NCBI GenBank assembly: GCA_050952465.1
Contig: JBMNKZ010000006.1
Location: 168,958-232,957, forward strand
From: DUPU01 sp050952465
GTDB taxonomy: Bacteria > Bacillota > Dehalobacteriia > Dehalobacteriales > Dehalobacteriaceae
DNA length: 64,000 nucleotides
Direction: 5' to 3'
A program made the translations under genes and the position numbers. Of the stretch, positions 18,234 to 27,785 are shown in pieces (positions within the stretch are counted from its first letter, which is position 1; every line of letters starts with the position of its first letter). Under the pieces are notes generated by a model. The model was not told where the DNA came from. It did no database searches and saw nothing but the letters and a program-made list of their open reading frames with translations.

Positions 18234-18695
18234 ATGAATGAAGGATGTAGCAACCAAAAAGGTTTTACTTTAATTGAGACTATTATAGTGCTAACAATAA
18301 TAGGTATTTTACTTTCTATCACTTACCCAAGTTTTGCCCGAGTAAAAGCGAAATGGAGTTTGGAGATGGCGGCCAGGTTTCTGGTTTCCGACATCAGGCA
18401 GTGGGAATATCAAGCCATTGCTGAACAAAAGTCATTTCGTTTTCTTTTAAATAAAGAGAAAAAAACCTATTACATTCGGGACGGTATGAAAATAGAGAAA
18501 TCCAAGGATTTGAGCGATTATATTGCAGGTATTAGCTTTACCGATGGTATGAATGATTTTTATCTTTTACCGTCAGGGGCAACCAGTCGGGCTGGCCATT
18601 TCACCTTAAAAAGCCGTTATCATGATATAAAATATGTTTATGTTCTGAATACCACCGGTCGGGTACGGGCAGCGAATCATATCACAACTCCTTGA
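18234..18695 (+). CDS. Minor pilin / pseudopilin, GspH-like
   Basis: 153 residues. Leader MNEGCSNQKG, then FTLIETIIVLTIIGILLSIT with G/F site and Glu at +5. The head has the GspH/FimT pattern: KWSLEMAARFLVSDIRQWEYQAI near the end of the first helix and a late YVLNTTGRVRAAN. It probably belongs to the tip complex that primes the pilus. It follows pilD by 95 bases and leads a run of four minor pilins. Confidence 0.82.
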   Translation: MNEGCSNQKGFTLIETIIVLTIIGILLSITYPSFARVKAKWSLEMAARFLVSDIRQWEYQAIAEQKSFRFLLNKEKKTYYIRDGMKIEKSKDLSDYIAGISFTDGMNDFYLLPSGATSRAGHFTLKSRYHDIKYVYVLNTTGRVRAANHITTP

Positions 18696-18724
18696 AGTCA
18701 GAGCCAAAATATAAGGAGTAAAAA

Positions 18725-19153
18725 ATGCGAGTAAAAAATCAAAAAGATGCCGGTTTTACTTTTGTAGAAGTGATCGTGTCCATGGTGATTATGATGATTG
18801 GTGTGATACCGTTAATTAGCCTTTTTGGCAGCAGTATTAATAATTATAACCGTGCTACAAAAACTACCGTGGCTCTTAATTTAGCCGAAGAAGGGATAGA
18901 AAAGCTGGGTGTGACAGACTTAAGAGCTAAAGTTGATGACGCCGGTATTTTTGTTGGGGAGTGGGAGGTTATAGAAGGTTCTCCCAGTTATGAATCAAAG
19001 GCTGCGATAAAAGATATATCTTATGATGTAAATGGACAGATGGTGGAGCTTTATGCTATTGAGGTCAGGGTCAGATGGCAGGGAGCCGGTCAATTACAGG
19101 AGATTTCTTTGAAGAACTATTCTTCCGGCGGGCGGAATGAAAATGAAGAATGA
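18725..19153 (+). CDS. Minor pilin, PilV/GspI-like
   Basis: 142 residues. Leader MRVKNQKDAG, then FTFVEVIVSMVIMMIGVIPL; the G/F site and Glu at +5 mark a PilD substrate. The segment after the helix (NNYNRATKTTVALNLAEEGIE) is typical of PilV/GspI. It overlaps the next gene by 17 bases, so the two are translationally coupled. Confidence 0.82.
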   Translation: MRVKNQKDAGFTFVEVIVSMVIMMIGVIPLISLFGSSINNYNRATKTTVALNLAEEGIEKLGVTDLRAKVDDAGIFVGEWEVIEGSPSYESKAAIKDISYDVNGQMVELYAIEVRVRWQGAGQLQEISLKNYSSGGRNENEE

Positions 19154-19643
19154 TAAGGGTTTTACCTTAATTGAATTAGTTATTTCCATGGTGCTTTTAT
19201 GTATAATTTTGACACCAGCTTATGCCCTCCTTAAATCAGGTTTATATTCCTGGGCGCATGGAACGGAGCATATTGATGTGGTTCAAAATATGCGTTTTGC
19301 TATGGACAGAATGACTACAGAAATACGCCAGGCAGTTGAAGAACCGTTGATTATCGCCAATGCCGACAGTGCTATTCAAATTGAGTTCTTAGTACCTAAA
19401 TTAGATGAAGGTGGGGAATTTACAGGTACGGTAGAAATTTCTTACCAATATGATGCTACAGATCAAGAGTTGGAGAGGAAAGAAGGAGAGTCATCGCCCC
19501 CTCAACCGGTAGCCAGCAAAATTAAGTCGGTGGATTTTTCGTATGATAAACCTTCATTAAAAATTATTCTTGTGGGAATTAGGCGGGATGGTCAGGAGAT
19601 TAGTATGACCTCCGATATTGTGCTGCGTTCTGTAAGCAGATAA
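19137..19643 (+). CDS. Minor pilin, PilW/GspJ-like
   Basis: 168 residues. Leader MKMKNDKG, then FTLIELVISMVLLCIILTPA. After the helix, SHG-like SWAHGTEHIDVVQNMRFAMDRMTTEIRQA is the PilW/GspJ signature, and the C-terminus is a beta domain. Either of two ATG codons (19137 or 19143) could be used. The overlap with the previous gene favours 19137 slightly. Confidence 0.82.
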   Translation: MKMKNDKGFTLIELVISMVLLCIILTPAYALLKSGLYSWAHGTEHIDVVQNMRFAMDRMTTEIRQAVEEPLIIANADSAIQIEFLVPKLDEGGEFTGTVEISYQYDATDQELERKEGESSPPQPVASKIKSVDFSYDKPSLKIILVGIRRDGQEISMTSDIVLRSVSR

Positions 19644-19656
19644 GGAGGGACTTTGT

Positions 19657-20772
19657 TTGAAAGACAGAGGATTTATCATAGTACTGGTAGCCTTTACTTT
19701 GGTTATTCTATTTACCTTTGGCACTTTCCTTCTACAAATCTCCAAAACAGATTTTGATATCGCTATTACTCAGGTGGCTAAAACTCAGGCTTACTATAAT
19801 GCGGAATCAACAATTAACCAGGCCTTAGCCCAACTAAAAGCCGATAATGCTATATTGGACGAACTGAATAACATTATTTCTTCTCTATCGGAAGGCGGAG
19901 TGAGAGATTTTACTATTAATGTTCCTATAATTGGGGCAGACGGAGTAATCACAGGAGATATAAAACCTGTTAACTTTACTATTCGTAAAGATAATGAGGG
20001 GAGAGACGGAGTTACCATTTCTGTTAATAGTAGAGGCACATATTCAGGCAAGTATGGAGTGGCTAATCAAATCTTAAATATACAAATAAAACCAAATAAA
20101 TGGTCTTTGCCGGAAGATGCCGCTATTGTTTCAGAAGGTGTAATCATTCTAAAAAATAATATTTTTGTTGAAGGGAATATATATGCAAAGGAATTTGACA
20201 ATCATTCTGATGTCAACCGTAATATTTCCGGTGACCCCTTTATACTCAATTCAGGGATTTATCCTCTACTCACGGAAGATCAATTCGTAGGATGGCAGAC
20301 AATTGATGTATCAGAAGGTACTCCATCCATAAATCTTAATAACTTAGTGGCCGTGGAAGATGGATATTGGATTAATAGTAATAAAAAGAATATAGATATT
20401 TATGGAGAATACTCCGGCCATATTATTCTAGTTTTTTCAGATGATGTCATACTGACAAATGATCCCAAAAGAGGTCCTATTATCGCTGCCCATGGGGACT
20501 TGATACATAATTCTTTGATGATCATTTGTTTTGGTGATGTGGTCTTTAATAACGGGAGTGACTTCCAAGGAATTATATTTGCCCCTAATGGATCAGTCAC
20601 TATCATGAATGACGGAAACATTACCGGTACTATTCTCAGCAACGTTTTTGTTGAAGGGAAAAATATAGTTAATTTTATCTTTAATGAGGATATTGCCAGC
20701 TATTTCAATAGTTTTGTCAGTACAAATTTGGATATAGGGAATCTTGGTTTTAATGTTGTTTACTGGAAGTAA
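19657..20772 (+). CDS. PilX-like minor pilin with large beta domain
   Basis: 371 residues. The start is TTG behind AAGGAGG. The N-terminus MKDRGFIIVLVAFTLVILFT has a G/F site but no Glu at +5, as in PilX/GspK-type proteins. TQAYYNAESTINQALAQL is the PilX N-terminal helix continuation. The rest is a long beta-rich, probably solenoid-like domain (IILKNNIFVEGNIYAKEF, DVVFNNGSDFQGIIFAPNG, GSVTIMNDGNITGTILSN) resembling the domain of uncharacterised bacterial pilus-assembly proteins. It could be the pilus tip adhesin (inference). Confidence 0.7.
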   Translation: MKDRGFIIVLVAFTLVILFTFGTFLLQISKTDFDIAITQVAKTQAYYNAESTINQALAQLKADNAILDELNNIISSLSEGGVRDFTINVPIIGADGVITGDIKPVNFTIRKDNEGRDGVTISVNSRGTYSGKYGVANQILNIQIKPNKWSLPEDAAIVSEGVIILKNNIFVEGNIYAKEFDNHSDVNRNISGDPFILNSGIYPLLTEDQFVGWQTIDVSEGTPSINLNNLVAVEDGYWINSNKKNIDIYGEYSGHIILVFSDDVILTNDPKRGPIIAAHGDLIHNSLMIICFGDVVFNNGSDFQGIIFAPNGSVTIMNDGNITGTILSNVFVEGKNIVNFIFNEDIASYFNSFVSTNLDIGNLGFNVVYWK

Positions 20773-20793
20773 TGCTTTACCTGATGATTATGC

Positions 20794-21939
20794 ATGAAGG
20801 GACAGAGTAAATTGCTGGATAAAATCAAAAGCCAATTCCAGAGAAAAGTCCAAAAAGGAGAAAATTTCCTCGGTATAGATATCGGTACCCGGGAAATTAA
20901 AATGATAGAGATGGCACCCAAAAGCCAAACCTATATCAATAAAATAGGTCGGGCCTCTACTCCTTCAGGTGCTTTAGATGACGGTACTATTATCCAAGTT
21001 GATCAGGTGGCAAAAGCGATTCGCACCATGTGGGAAGAGGCGGGCTCGAAAACGCGGAAAGCTGTCGCTAGTATTTCCGGCAAAAATGTGATTATCCGTT
21101 ATATTAAATTACCCAAAATGAGTGCCAAAGAGGTAGACTCTACCCTGAAATGGGATGCGGAAAAGTATGTTCCACTTTCCCCAGGCTCAGATTTAGTACT
21201 GGAGCATTTGATACTGGGTGAGTTCACTGAGAATAACACCCAGCAAATTAATGTGCTATTGGTAGCAGTACCCAGACGGTTGGTTTATTTAGTAAATGAA
21301 GTCTTTACCAAAGCTGATTTAACTTTAATAGCCCTTGAAATTGAACCATTATCCTTGTGGCGGAGTGTGGGCAGTAATGTTTCAGTAAGTACCGGTTCCG
21401 GAATTAATCGTTTAACTTCTTTTATCGGATTGGATATTGGGGCTAAGGCGTCCAATTTAGTCGTTTACCAGGGAGAATCTCTAATGTTTTCTCGTTATAT
21501 TCCTATTGGGGGAGATGAATTAACCAAAGGGGTAGCCACGTCCTTGGGTTTAGAGTTTAATACTGCCCAATTGATTAAGGAAAGGGACGGTCTATTGACG
21601 AATAATGCTATAGAAAATATCTCTAGGGAAAAAGAAAATTTGAGCGAGGCGTTACAAGAGAGTTTATTTCCCCTGGTTGATGAGGTACGTCGTTCCATAG
21701 AATACTATCGCTCCCAATTTACCCAAAGTGACCCTCAAGCTATTATTCTTACCGGTGGTACCGCAAAGCTTAAGGGTATCACAGATTTCTTCCAAGAAAA
21801 ACTTAATTTGCATGTGATCCTTGGTCTGAAAAATTTTACTCTTAAAGAAGAGGCAGAACAAACGGAACGAGGCATGGGAAAAGTTGACCCGACCTTTGCC
21901 GTAGCCGTAGGATTGGCTTTGAGAGAGGAACTAGCATGA
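20794..21939 (+). CDS. pilM: Pilus assembly ATPase-fold protein PilM
   Basis: 381 residues. An actin/FtsA-fold cytoplasmic protein that forms the inner ring of the pilus machine with PilN and PilO. FLGIDIGTREIKMIEMA (about 26-42) is the first phosphate-binding loop, FIGLDIGAKASNLVVY the second, and AIILTGGTAKLKGI the adenosine motif. GKNVIIRYIKLPKMS and the EAEKYVPL-like stretch WDAEKYVPLSPGSD are PilM hallmarks. Its stop overlaps the PilN start by four bases. Confidence 0.92.
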   Translation: MKGQSKLLDKIKSQFQRKVQKGENFLGIDIGTREIKMIEMAPKSQTYINKIGRASTPSGALDDGTIIQVDQVAKAIRTMWEEAGSKTRKAVASISGKNVIIRYIKLPKMSAKEVDSTLKWDAEKYVPLSPGSDLVLEHLILGEFTENNTQQINVLLVAVPRRLVYLVNEVFTKADLTLIALEIEPLSLWRSVGSNVSVSTGSGINRLTSFIGLDIGAKASNLVVYQGESLMFSRYIPIGGDELTKGVATSLGLEFNTAQLIKERDGLLTNNAIENISREKENLSEALQESLFPLVDEVRRSIEYYRSQFTQSDPQAIILTGGTAKLKGITDFFQEKLNLHVILGLKNFTLKEEAEQTERGMGKVDPTFAVAVGLALREELA

Positions 21940-22487
21940 ACAAAAATATTAATTTACTGCCGCCGGAATTACGCACCAAAGAATTAAAAAACCATCTGGA
22001 TATGACAAAAGTTTTACTGATCCTAATTGGGGCTGTTGTTTTAGGAGGGTTTACTCTTTTCTTTAGTTGGATTAAGTTTACTGAGTATCGGATCAACCAA
22101 TTGACACGGCAATTAACTGAGATTATGCCGGATAAGGTTAAGGTAGAATCTTTTCAAAAGGAAAACAAGCAGTTAAAATTAGAAATTACCGATTTGACAA
22201 AGATTCATGGCGGAAAAAAGAAATGGACTCCCTTGCTCATGGATTTAAACAATCATTTACCTCAGGATATGTGGATCACTGATTTTTCCTGTGATCAGGA
22301 GAATAACTTTCAGATACAAGGTTTAGCGGCAAATCTGGCCACCATCGGGGTCTTTCTTTATGAGCTGAATCAACTTCCATATTTTCAAGAATTAAATTTG
22401 CAGCAATCTAAAGAGATTAAGGTAGGAAATGAAGTTTTGGTAAACTATCTTTTGGTGGGAACCCTTCGAGAGGGAAGTGAGAAATAG
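21936..22487 (+). CDS. pilN: Pilus assembly protein PilN
   Basis: 183 residues. It opens MNKNINLLPPELR, the conserved PilN motif that binds PilM. One membrane segment (about 27-49), a coiled coil (about 55-90) and a ferredoxin-like periplasmic-type domain follow (MWITDFSCDQENNFQIQG). It is a bitopic partner of PilM and PilO and overlaps both neighbours. Confidence 0.9.
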   Translation: MNKNINLLPPELRTKELKNHLDMTKVLLILIGAVVLGGFTLFFSWIKFTEYRINQLTRQLTEIMPDKVKVESFQKENKQLKLEITDLTKIHGGKKKWTPLLMDLNNHLPQDMWITDFSCDQENNFQIQGLAANLATIGVFLYELNQLPYFQELNLQQSKEIKVGNEVLVNYLLVGTLREGSEK

Positions 22488-23488
22488 TGCTGGAATCATT
22501 ATCTCAAAGAGAAAAAAAATTAATCAACTTGCTGTTGATTTGTGTTTTTATAGCCATTATCTATTGGGGTTTTGGAGAGATTTTACTCCCTAAATATAAG
22601 GTTGTTAAAGGGGAGTTTGAAGCAAGAAAAAGTGAGCTGGAAATAACGAAAGCTTTGATTGAAAGGTTGCCCCTCTTGGAAGCAGAAAATAAAAAATTGA
22701 CCGAGGAGGCGGACATCCTTAGGGAACCGCTGAACAAAGAAGTAAGAAGCGGCATCAACTATTACTATATTGGCAAACATGCGATGGCTAATAATGTGGT
22801 CATTACCCAGGTTCAGCCCAAACCTATAAACAGTAATCAGGCTGTTTTAAAAATTCCGTTTGATGTTATGGTGAAGGGAAATTATCAGGATATCTTAAAC
22901 TTTCTTAATCTGGTCGAACATGATATGCCCAATACCACTGAACTTCTTTCCCTTAAGTTAGAACCATATGTAGAAGGAAAGACAGTAACAGGAAATGAAA
23001 CTTCCGGCAACACCGGAGATACTAGCAAGAAACAAGCAATGAAAGAGAAACAAGAAGAAAAAGCCACTGTCATGAATCCCATGAAGGAGCCCATTATCGC
23101 CGGCAATAACCCGGAAGTGACTGGGGTATTAAGAATTGTAACTTATATGGTGAAAACCCCAAAAAATTTCCGGTTAGCTCAGGGAATAACAATTTTAGGC
23201 CGGTTTGATGCTTTTACTCCGACGGTAGATGTATCCCAGGCAACCGGGGAGGCTATGGAGACGGTAGTGCCTGTTTTGGAAGGTGATCCTGATTTAGAGG
23301 GATATGCAGATAAAAATTCACCTGTACCGGATGATATTTTTAAAGATGCCGGTAAAGATTTTAGTGAGAATGCTGCTGATGATAATCAGGGTGATGGTAC
23401 CAGACCTTCGTTAGGAGCATCTAACCTTTCAGTAGAACAGGTCATAATCGAAGAAACCGGTGATTATAGCTTTCCGTTAAGGAAATAA
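22487..23488 (+). CDS. pilO: Pilus assembly protein PilO-like, long form
   Basis: 333 residues with GTG start sharing one base with the pilN stop. One membrane segment (about 11-32), coiled coil (about 45-85) and a PilO-type domain (AMANNVVITQVQPK...LKIPFDVMVKGNYQDILNFLN). It is longer than usual. A Thr/Gly/Lys-rich insert (about 165-205) and an acidic C-terminal tail (about 255-333) flank a second beta segment. PilO and PilN link the PilM ring to the envelope. Confidence 0.82.
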   Translation: MLESLSQREKKLINLLLICVFIAIIYWGFGEILLPKYKVVKGEFEARKSELEITKALIERLPLLEAENKKLTEEADILREPLNKEVRSGINYYYIGKHAMANNVVITQVQPKPINSNQAVLKIPFDVMVKGNYQDILNFLNLVEHDMPNTTELLSLKLEPYVEGKTVTGNETSGNTGDTSKKQAMKEKQEEKATVMNPMKEPIIAGNNPEVTGVLRIVTYMVKTPKNFRLAQGITILGRFDAFTPTVDVSQATGEAMETVVPVLEGDPDLEGYADKNSPVPDDIFKDAGKDFSENAADDNQGDGTRPSLGASNLSVEQVIIEETGDYSFPLRK

Positions 23489-23523
23489 AGCATACGGGAA
23501 GAAAGCAGGGGGAGGAAGGGAAG

Positions 23524-24723
23524 ATGCAGAAGAAAATAGAGATAGTGTTACTAACTCAGATACTTATCCTTTTCTTATTGAGCTTTAGTGCCTATGGGGC
23601 AGAGAGATCTTTCGTTACTAGTGTTTCAGTTACTTATCGGGATATTCGAATTTTTGTTAATGGCAAATTAATCGACGGGGAAGAGGCTTTTATCCTGAAC
23701 GGAAAAAATATTGTCATGGTTCCGGCACGTATAGTTGGGGAGGCTACAGGAAAATCTGTAGCTTGGGATGGAGAAAAAAATATCATTAGAATTTCCCCCA
23801 TAATTGATCCCGAAAGGATTCAAAAACAAACCGTGCATGAGAATCAACCTTTAGGGGTAAGAAGCAAGATTCTTCAGGTAACCTACCGGAGTATCCAAAT
23901 AGTTACCGGCTCAAGAAAGATTTCGGGAGAAGAACCTTTTGTTCTTAATAATAAAGGACTGGTAATGGTTCCGCTTCGGACCATAGTAGAAGCTACGGGA
24001 GAACCCGTAACCTGGGACGGAAAAAATAATGCTGTGTATGTAGGTACTGTTCCTACTAAAGACATTGTGGATAAGGGAAATAAGTCTATAAACACTCAAC
24101 AGACCCCGAAAATTAAAGTTGATTTAGAGGAGATGACAGTTTTAAGAAATGTCGGCCCCTTTTTTCGGCAGAAAAAACCTTTCACCATCGCCACGGAAAA
24201 ATATGGAAAAGGAGTGGGCGTGCGCTTAACCAAGGGTGCTGCAGAAATGGTGGTGCGCACTCATGGAAAATACAAGACGATAGAAGGCTGGCTGGGTGTG
24301 GATGATGAAACCTGCAATACCAGCGGGGCATTTTTCTTTTCAGTTTTTACCGAACCCAAGGAGGTACCCAGCATAGTAGACACAGAGGGTGGAGCCGAAA
24401 AAATTATTAATAGAGCTCCAAAGGAATATGATTATGATTATAACTTAGTTGACATCGAAAATGAGCAGGATGGAGATCGGGATGGTTTAGTCGATAACAT
24501 CTACCAAACAGAATATTCCGTTAACGCAAATTTATATGAAAAGACACCGGCTTATTTGCGCGGTCCGATCTACCCCGCCTCCTATCCTAAATATATTAGC
24601 CCTGGCTTGATAGATATTTCCGATGCCTTAACGGTAACCATCCGGGTTACCTGGGTGGGGGGAGAACAGGGGGATTACCCGGACTTAACAGCCGTCCTGG
24701 CTGATTTTAAATTTATCCAGTAG
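23524..24723 (+). CDS. Secreted protein with two copper-amine-oxidase-N-like domains and an NPCBM-like domain
   Basis: 399 residues with a signal peptide (about 5-25, cleavage near AYGAE). Two tandem domains of the type often annotated copper amine oxidase N-terminal domain follow: residues about 30-95 (FVNGKLIDGEEAFILNGKNI, MVPARIVGEATG) and about 117-182 (EEPFVLNNKGLVMVPLRTIV, EATGEPVTWDG). Many Firmicutes use these as stalk or wall-binding modules, not as oxidases. Residues about 205-399 look like an NPCBM-type carbohydrate-binding fold (FTIATEKYGKGVGVRL, IEGWLGVDDET). It is the last gene of the pilus operon and probably extracytoplasmic. Confidence 0.75.
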   Translation: MQKKIEIVLLTQILILFLLSFSAYGAERSFVTSVSVTYRDIRIFVNGKLIDGEEAFILNGKNIVMVPARIVGEATGKSVAWDGEKNIIRISPIIDPERIQKQTVHENQPLGVRSKILQVTYRSIQIVTGSRKISGEEPFVLNNKGLVMVPLRTIVEATGEPVTWDGKNNAVYVGTVPTKDIVDKGNKSINTQQTPKIKVDLEEMTVLRNVGPFFRQKKPFTIATEKYGKGVGVRLTKGAAEMVVRTHGKYKTIEGWLGVDDETCNTSGAFFFSVFTEPKEVPSIVDTEGGAEKIINRAPKEYDYDYNLVDIENEQDGDRDGLVDNIYQTEYSVNANLYEKTPAYLRGPIYPASYPKYISPGLIDISDALTVTIRVTWVGGEQGDYPDLTAVLADFKFIQ

Positions 24724-24842
24724 GGGCACCATATATGACCCGAAATTAGCCCACGATGACAAAGGGCTATGAATATGATGACAGCCTCCCCAATAATTGA
24801 CAAAGTAATTTTTTACCTTCATAATAAAAAGAGTATGTTATA

Positions 24843-24871
24843 AAGAGCACGTTAACAGCGTGTTCTTATTT
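24843..24871 (+). terminator. Terminator after the pilus operon
   Basis: AAGAGCACG (24843-24851) and CGTGTTCTT (24859-24867) pair with one G-U, followed by ATTTT. A second small CTCCCTCT/AGGGAG hairpin lies at about 24900-24916. Confidence 0.7.
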
Positions 24872-24990
24872 TGCCTCTTACTAGGGGCAGCGAAATACCT
24901 CCCTCTCAAGGGAGATAATAAAAAAACCTCCCTCTTTGAAAGGAACAATAAAGCATTTAATAGGATATAGGGAAGGCAGGAGACTGTTTT

Positions 24991-26154
24991 ATGCGCTATC
25001 TTACGGCAGGTGAATCCCACGGTCAGGTGCTTACTGCCATCATTGAAGGAATTCCCGCAAATTTGACCTTAACTCTGGAGTTTATTAATCATGAACTAGC
25101 ACGAAGGCAAATGGGATATGGGCGAGGTGGCCGAATGATAATCGAAAAAGACCAAGTAGAAATTTTATCCGGTGTCCGTAATGGAAAAACTATAGGTAGT
25201 CCAATTACATTACAAATAAAAAATCGAGATTGGGTAAATTGGGAAAAAGTAATGTTGACCGCATCTGGTGCGGACATGGACACAAAAAAAATAACCAGGC
25301 CCCGTCCTGGTCATGCCGACCTCTCCGGCAGCATAAAATATGAACAGAGCGATATTAGAAATATCTTAGAAAGGTCAAGTGCCCGGGAGACTGCAGCCCG
25401 GGTAGCTGTGGGAGCAGTGGCCAAGGCACTTCTTCGGGAAGCGGGGATTTCGATCTTTGGTCATGTGATACAGATTGGCAGAGTCCAGATGGAAAAACCT
25501 CTCCCAGAAAATGAATATGAAAAATTAATCTCTAAAGTAGAGAAATCCCCGGTTCGTTGTTGGGACGATGAAATTTCCCGGCAAATGATGTTGGTGATCG
25601 ATGAAGCTAAATCTGCCGGAGATTCATTAGGTGGTATTTTCGAAATAGTAATTACCGGGGTACCGGTGGGATTAGGAAGCCATGTACATTGGGATCGAAA
25701 AATTGATGGCCGTCTTTCTTTCGCGATTATGAGTATTCAAGGGATTAAGGGGGTGGAAATAGGGTTAGGATTTCAAGAAGCCAATCTTTTTGGCTCAGAA
25801 GTACATGATGAAATTTCATATATTGAGGGACAGGGGTTGAAACGTTTATCTAATCGGGCGGGAGGAATAGAAGGCGGAATGTCTAATGGTGAACCGATTA
25901 TACTAAGGGCGGCGATGAAACCTATCCCTACTTTGATGAAGCCCCTGAGAACTGTAGATATGGTTGATAAAAGGCCTGTTACTGCGCAAGTGGAACGCTC
26001 TGATGTCTGCGCTGTTCCGGCTGCTTGTGTGGTGGGAGAAGCAGCGGCAGCATGGATCATAGCCGACGCTCTCATGGAAAAGTTTGGGGGAGATACCCTA
26101 AAGGAACTAATTAGAAGAGTAAAGGAATACAGAAAATACGAAAAGCAGGTGTAA
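24991..26154 (+). CDS. aroC: Chorismate synthase
   Basis: 387 residues. It converts EPSP to chorismate with reduced FMN, the last shikimate step. It starts MRYLTAGESHGQVLTAIIEG, with the family's GESHG signature. RPRPGHADLSG, RSSARETAARVAVGA and the GGIEGGMSNGEPI motif near the C-terminal third are all present. Full family length. GGCAGGAGA precedes the ATG. aroK follows after two bases and aroB overlaps aroK, so the three form one operon. Confidence 0.97.
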   Translation: MRYLTAGESHGQVLTAIIEGIPANLTLTLEFINHELARRQMGYGRGGRMIIEKDQVEILSGVRNGKTIGSPITLQIKNRDWVNWEKVMLTASGADMDTKKITRPRPGHADLSGSIKYEQSDIRNILERSSARETAARVAVGAVAKALLREAGISIFGHVIQIGRVQMEKPLPENEYEKLISKVEKSPVRCWDDEISRQMMLVIDEAKSAGDSLGGIFEIVITGVPVGLGSHVHWDRKIDGRLSFAIMSIQGIKGVEIGLGFQEANLFGSEVHDEISYIEGQGLKRLSNRAGGIEGGMSNGEPIILRAAMKPIPTLMKPLRTVDMVDKRPVTAQVERSDVCAVPAACVVGEAAAAWIIADALMEKFGGDTLKELIRRVKEYRKYEKQV

Positions 26155-26156
26155 AT

Positions 26157-26684
26157 ATGCCAAATGTAGTTTTAATTGGTTTTATGGGTACAGGAAAAAG
26201 TGCCATCGGCCGGGTGGTTGCCCGGTTACTGGATTATAAATTTGTGGATACGGATCAAATGGTGGAAGAGGTAACTGGATTATCTATCAATCAACTTTTT
26301 CGTAAATATGGGGAAATTCGCTTTCGTTCTGAGGAAGCGTTGGCGATAAATAAACTAATGGGTAAAGATAGGATGGTGATTGCTACCGGGGGTGGGATGA
26401 CTCTTAATCCTGAAAACGCAAAGAAACTAAAAGAACTAGGAGTTATTGTTCTTTTGACAGCAAAACCCGAGATTATCCAGGAACGAGTTTCCCGAAAAAA
26501 TACCCGTCCCCTTTTAAGAAAAGGCAAAACACTGGAAAGTATTAAAAATCTTATAGCGGAACGAGAAGAAGCATACAACCGGTGTGCGGATATTACCGTA
26601 GATACTTCCAGCAGGGATATTGAAGAATCTGCGGAACAAGTTGTTAGATTACTGAAAGAAGAATGGGTTCATGAGACAAGTTAA
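26157..26684 (+). CDS. aroK: Shikimate kinase
   Basis: 175 residues. It phosphorylates shikimate at the 3-hydroxyl with ATP. Walker A GFMGTGKSAIGR (8-19), DTD (shikimate contact), RxxE-type FRSEEALAI, GGGM (ATGGGMTL) and the lid RKNTRPLL are all present. Starts two bases after aroC and overlaps aroB by 14 bases. Confidence 0.97.
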   Translation: MPNVVLIGFMGTGKSAIGRVVARLLDYKFVDTDQMVEEVTGLSINQLFRKYGEIRFRSEEALAINKLMGKDRMVIATGGGMTLNPENAKKLKELGVIVLLTAKPEIIQERVSRKNTRPLLRKGKTLESIKNLIAEREEAYNRCADITVDTSSRDIEESAEQVVRLLKEEWVHETS

Positions 26685-27756
26685 GGTTCCTTTAGGAGAA
26701 AGAAGTTATCAAATTGATATTGGATCCGGTAATTTATCAAGAATAGCCCTAAGGATTAGAGACTTAGGCTTAAAAGGTAAATTTCTTATTGTTACAAATA
26801 CTAAAGTAGAGCCATTATACGGAGAGCTTATTTCCGAAGCCCTTAAAGAAGAGGGTTTTTCCGTACATAAAATTGTTTTACCCGATGGTGAAAATTATAA
26901 AAACTTAGATAGTGCTGTCCGGATCTATGACCAGGCAATAGCGGCTGGTTTAGACCGATATAGCTGTATTATTGCCTTAGGCGGCGGGGTCGTTGGGGAT
27001 TTGGCAGGCTTTGCTGCTGCAACTTATATGCGGGGCATAAACTTTATTCAGGTGCCTACGACTCTTTTAGCCCAGGTGGATGCTAGTGTGGGAGGAAAGG
27101 TGGCAGTCAATCACTCCAAAGGGAAGAATATCATTGGCGCATTCTACCAACCAAAACTTGTTTTAATTGATGTCGCAACACTTAATACTCTTCCCCCCGG
27201 AGAAATTAGATCGGGCTTGGCGGAAGTGATAAAATACGGAATTATTTCCGATCAGAACCTTTTTTCTGATTTGGAAGAGCATCTTTTCCATTCTCTTATG
27301 GCTGAAAGCCGTTATTGGATGGATATTGTGGAAAAATCCTGTCGGATTAAAGCCCAAGTGGTGAGTCGAGACGAAATGGAACAGGATTATAGAGCTATTT
27401 TAAATTTCGGACATACTATCGGCCATGGTTTGGAAGGGGCAACCTCTTATCAAAATTTTCGTCATGGAGAGGCTGTGGCTATTGGCATGGTGGGAGCAGC
27501 CTACATTGCCCGGGAAATGGGATTAATATCTTTACCTGAAGTGGAACGCATAAAAAATCTAATTTCTAAAACAGGGCTCCCGATATCCTTTTCAGGAATA
27601 AAATGGGATGAGCTATGGCTAAATATGCAAAGGGATAAAAAGGCACAGGATGGTAATATTAAATTTATCCTGCCTACATCAATTGGGTCGGTTATCATCA
27701 CTCCAGTTGACCCTATTCTAATTCGTAAAGTCGTGGAGCAGGAACTGATTAAATAA
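26671..27756 (+). CDS. aroB: 3-Dehydroquinate synthase
   Basis: 361 residues. NAD- and metal-dependent enzyme that closes DAHP to 3-dehydroquinate. DGENYKN, ALGGGVVGDLAGFAAATYMRG, VPTTLLAQVDASVGGKVAVN, EVIKYG and the metal ligand region LNFGHTIGHGLE with FRHGEAVAIGM are the family's signatures in order. Full length. Third gene of the aroC-aroK-aroB operon. Confidence 0.97.
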   Translation: MRQVKVPLGERSYQIDIGSGNLSRIALRIRDLGLKGKFLIVTNTKVEPLYGELISEALKEEGFSVHKIVLPDGENYKNLDSAVRIYDQAIAAGLDRYSCIIALGGGVVGDLAGFAAATYMRGINFIQVPTTLLAQVDASVGGKVAVNHSKGKNIIGAFYQPKLVLIDVATLNTLPPGEIRSGLAEVIKYGIISDQNLFSDLEEHLFHSLMAESRYWMDIVEKSCRIKAQVVSRDEMEQDYRAILNFGHTIGHGLEGATSYQNFRHGEAVAIGMVGAAYIAREMGLISLPEVERIKNLISKTGLPISFSGIKWDELWLNMQRDKKAQDGNIKFILPTSIGSVIITPVDPILIRKVVEQELIK

Positions 27757-27785
27757 TAAACTTACCTTATTATTGAAAGGATTGT

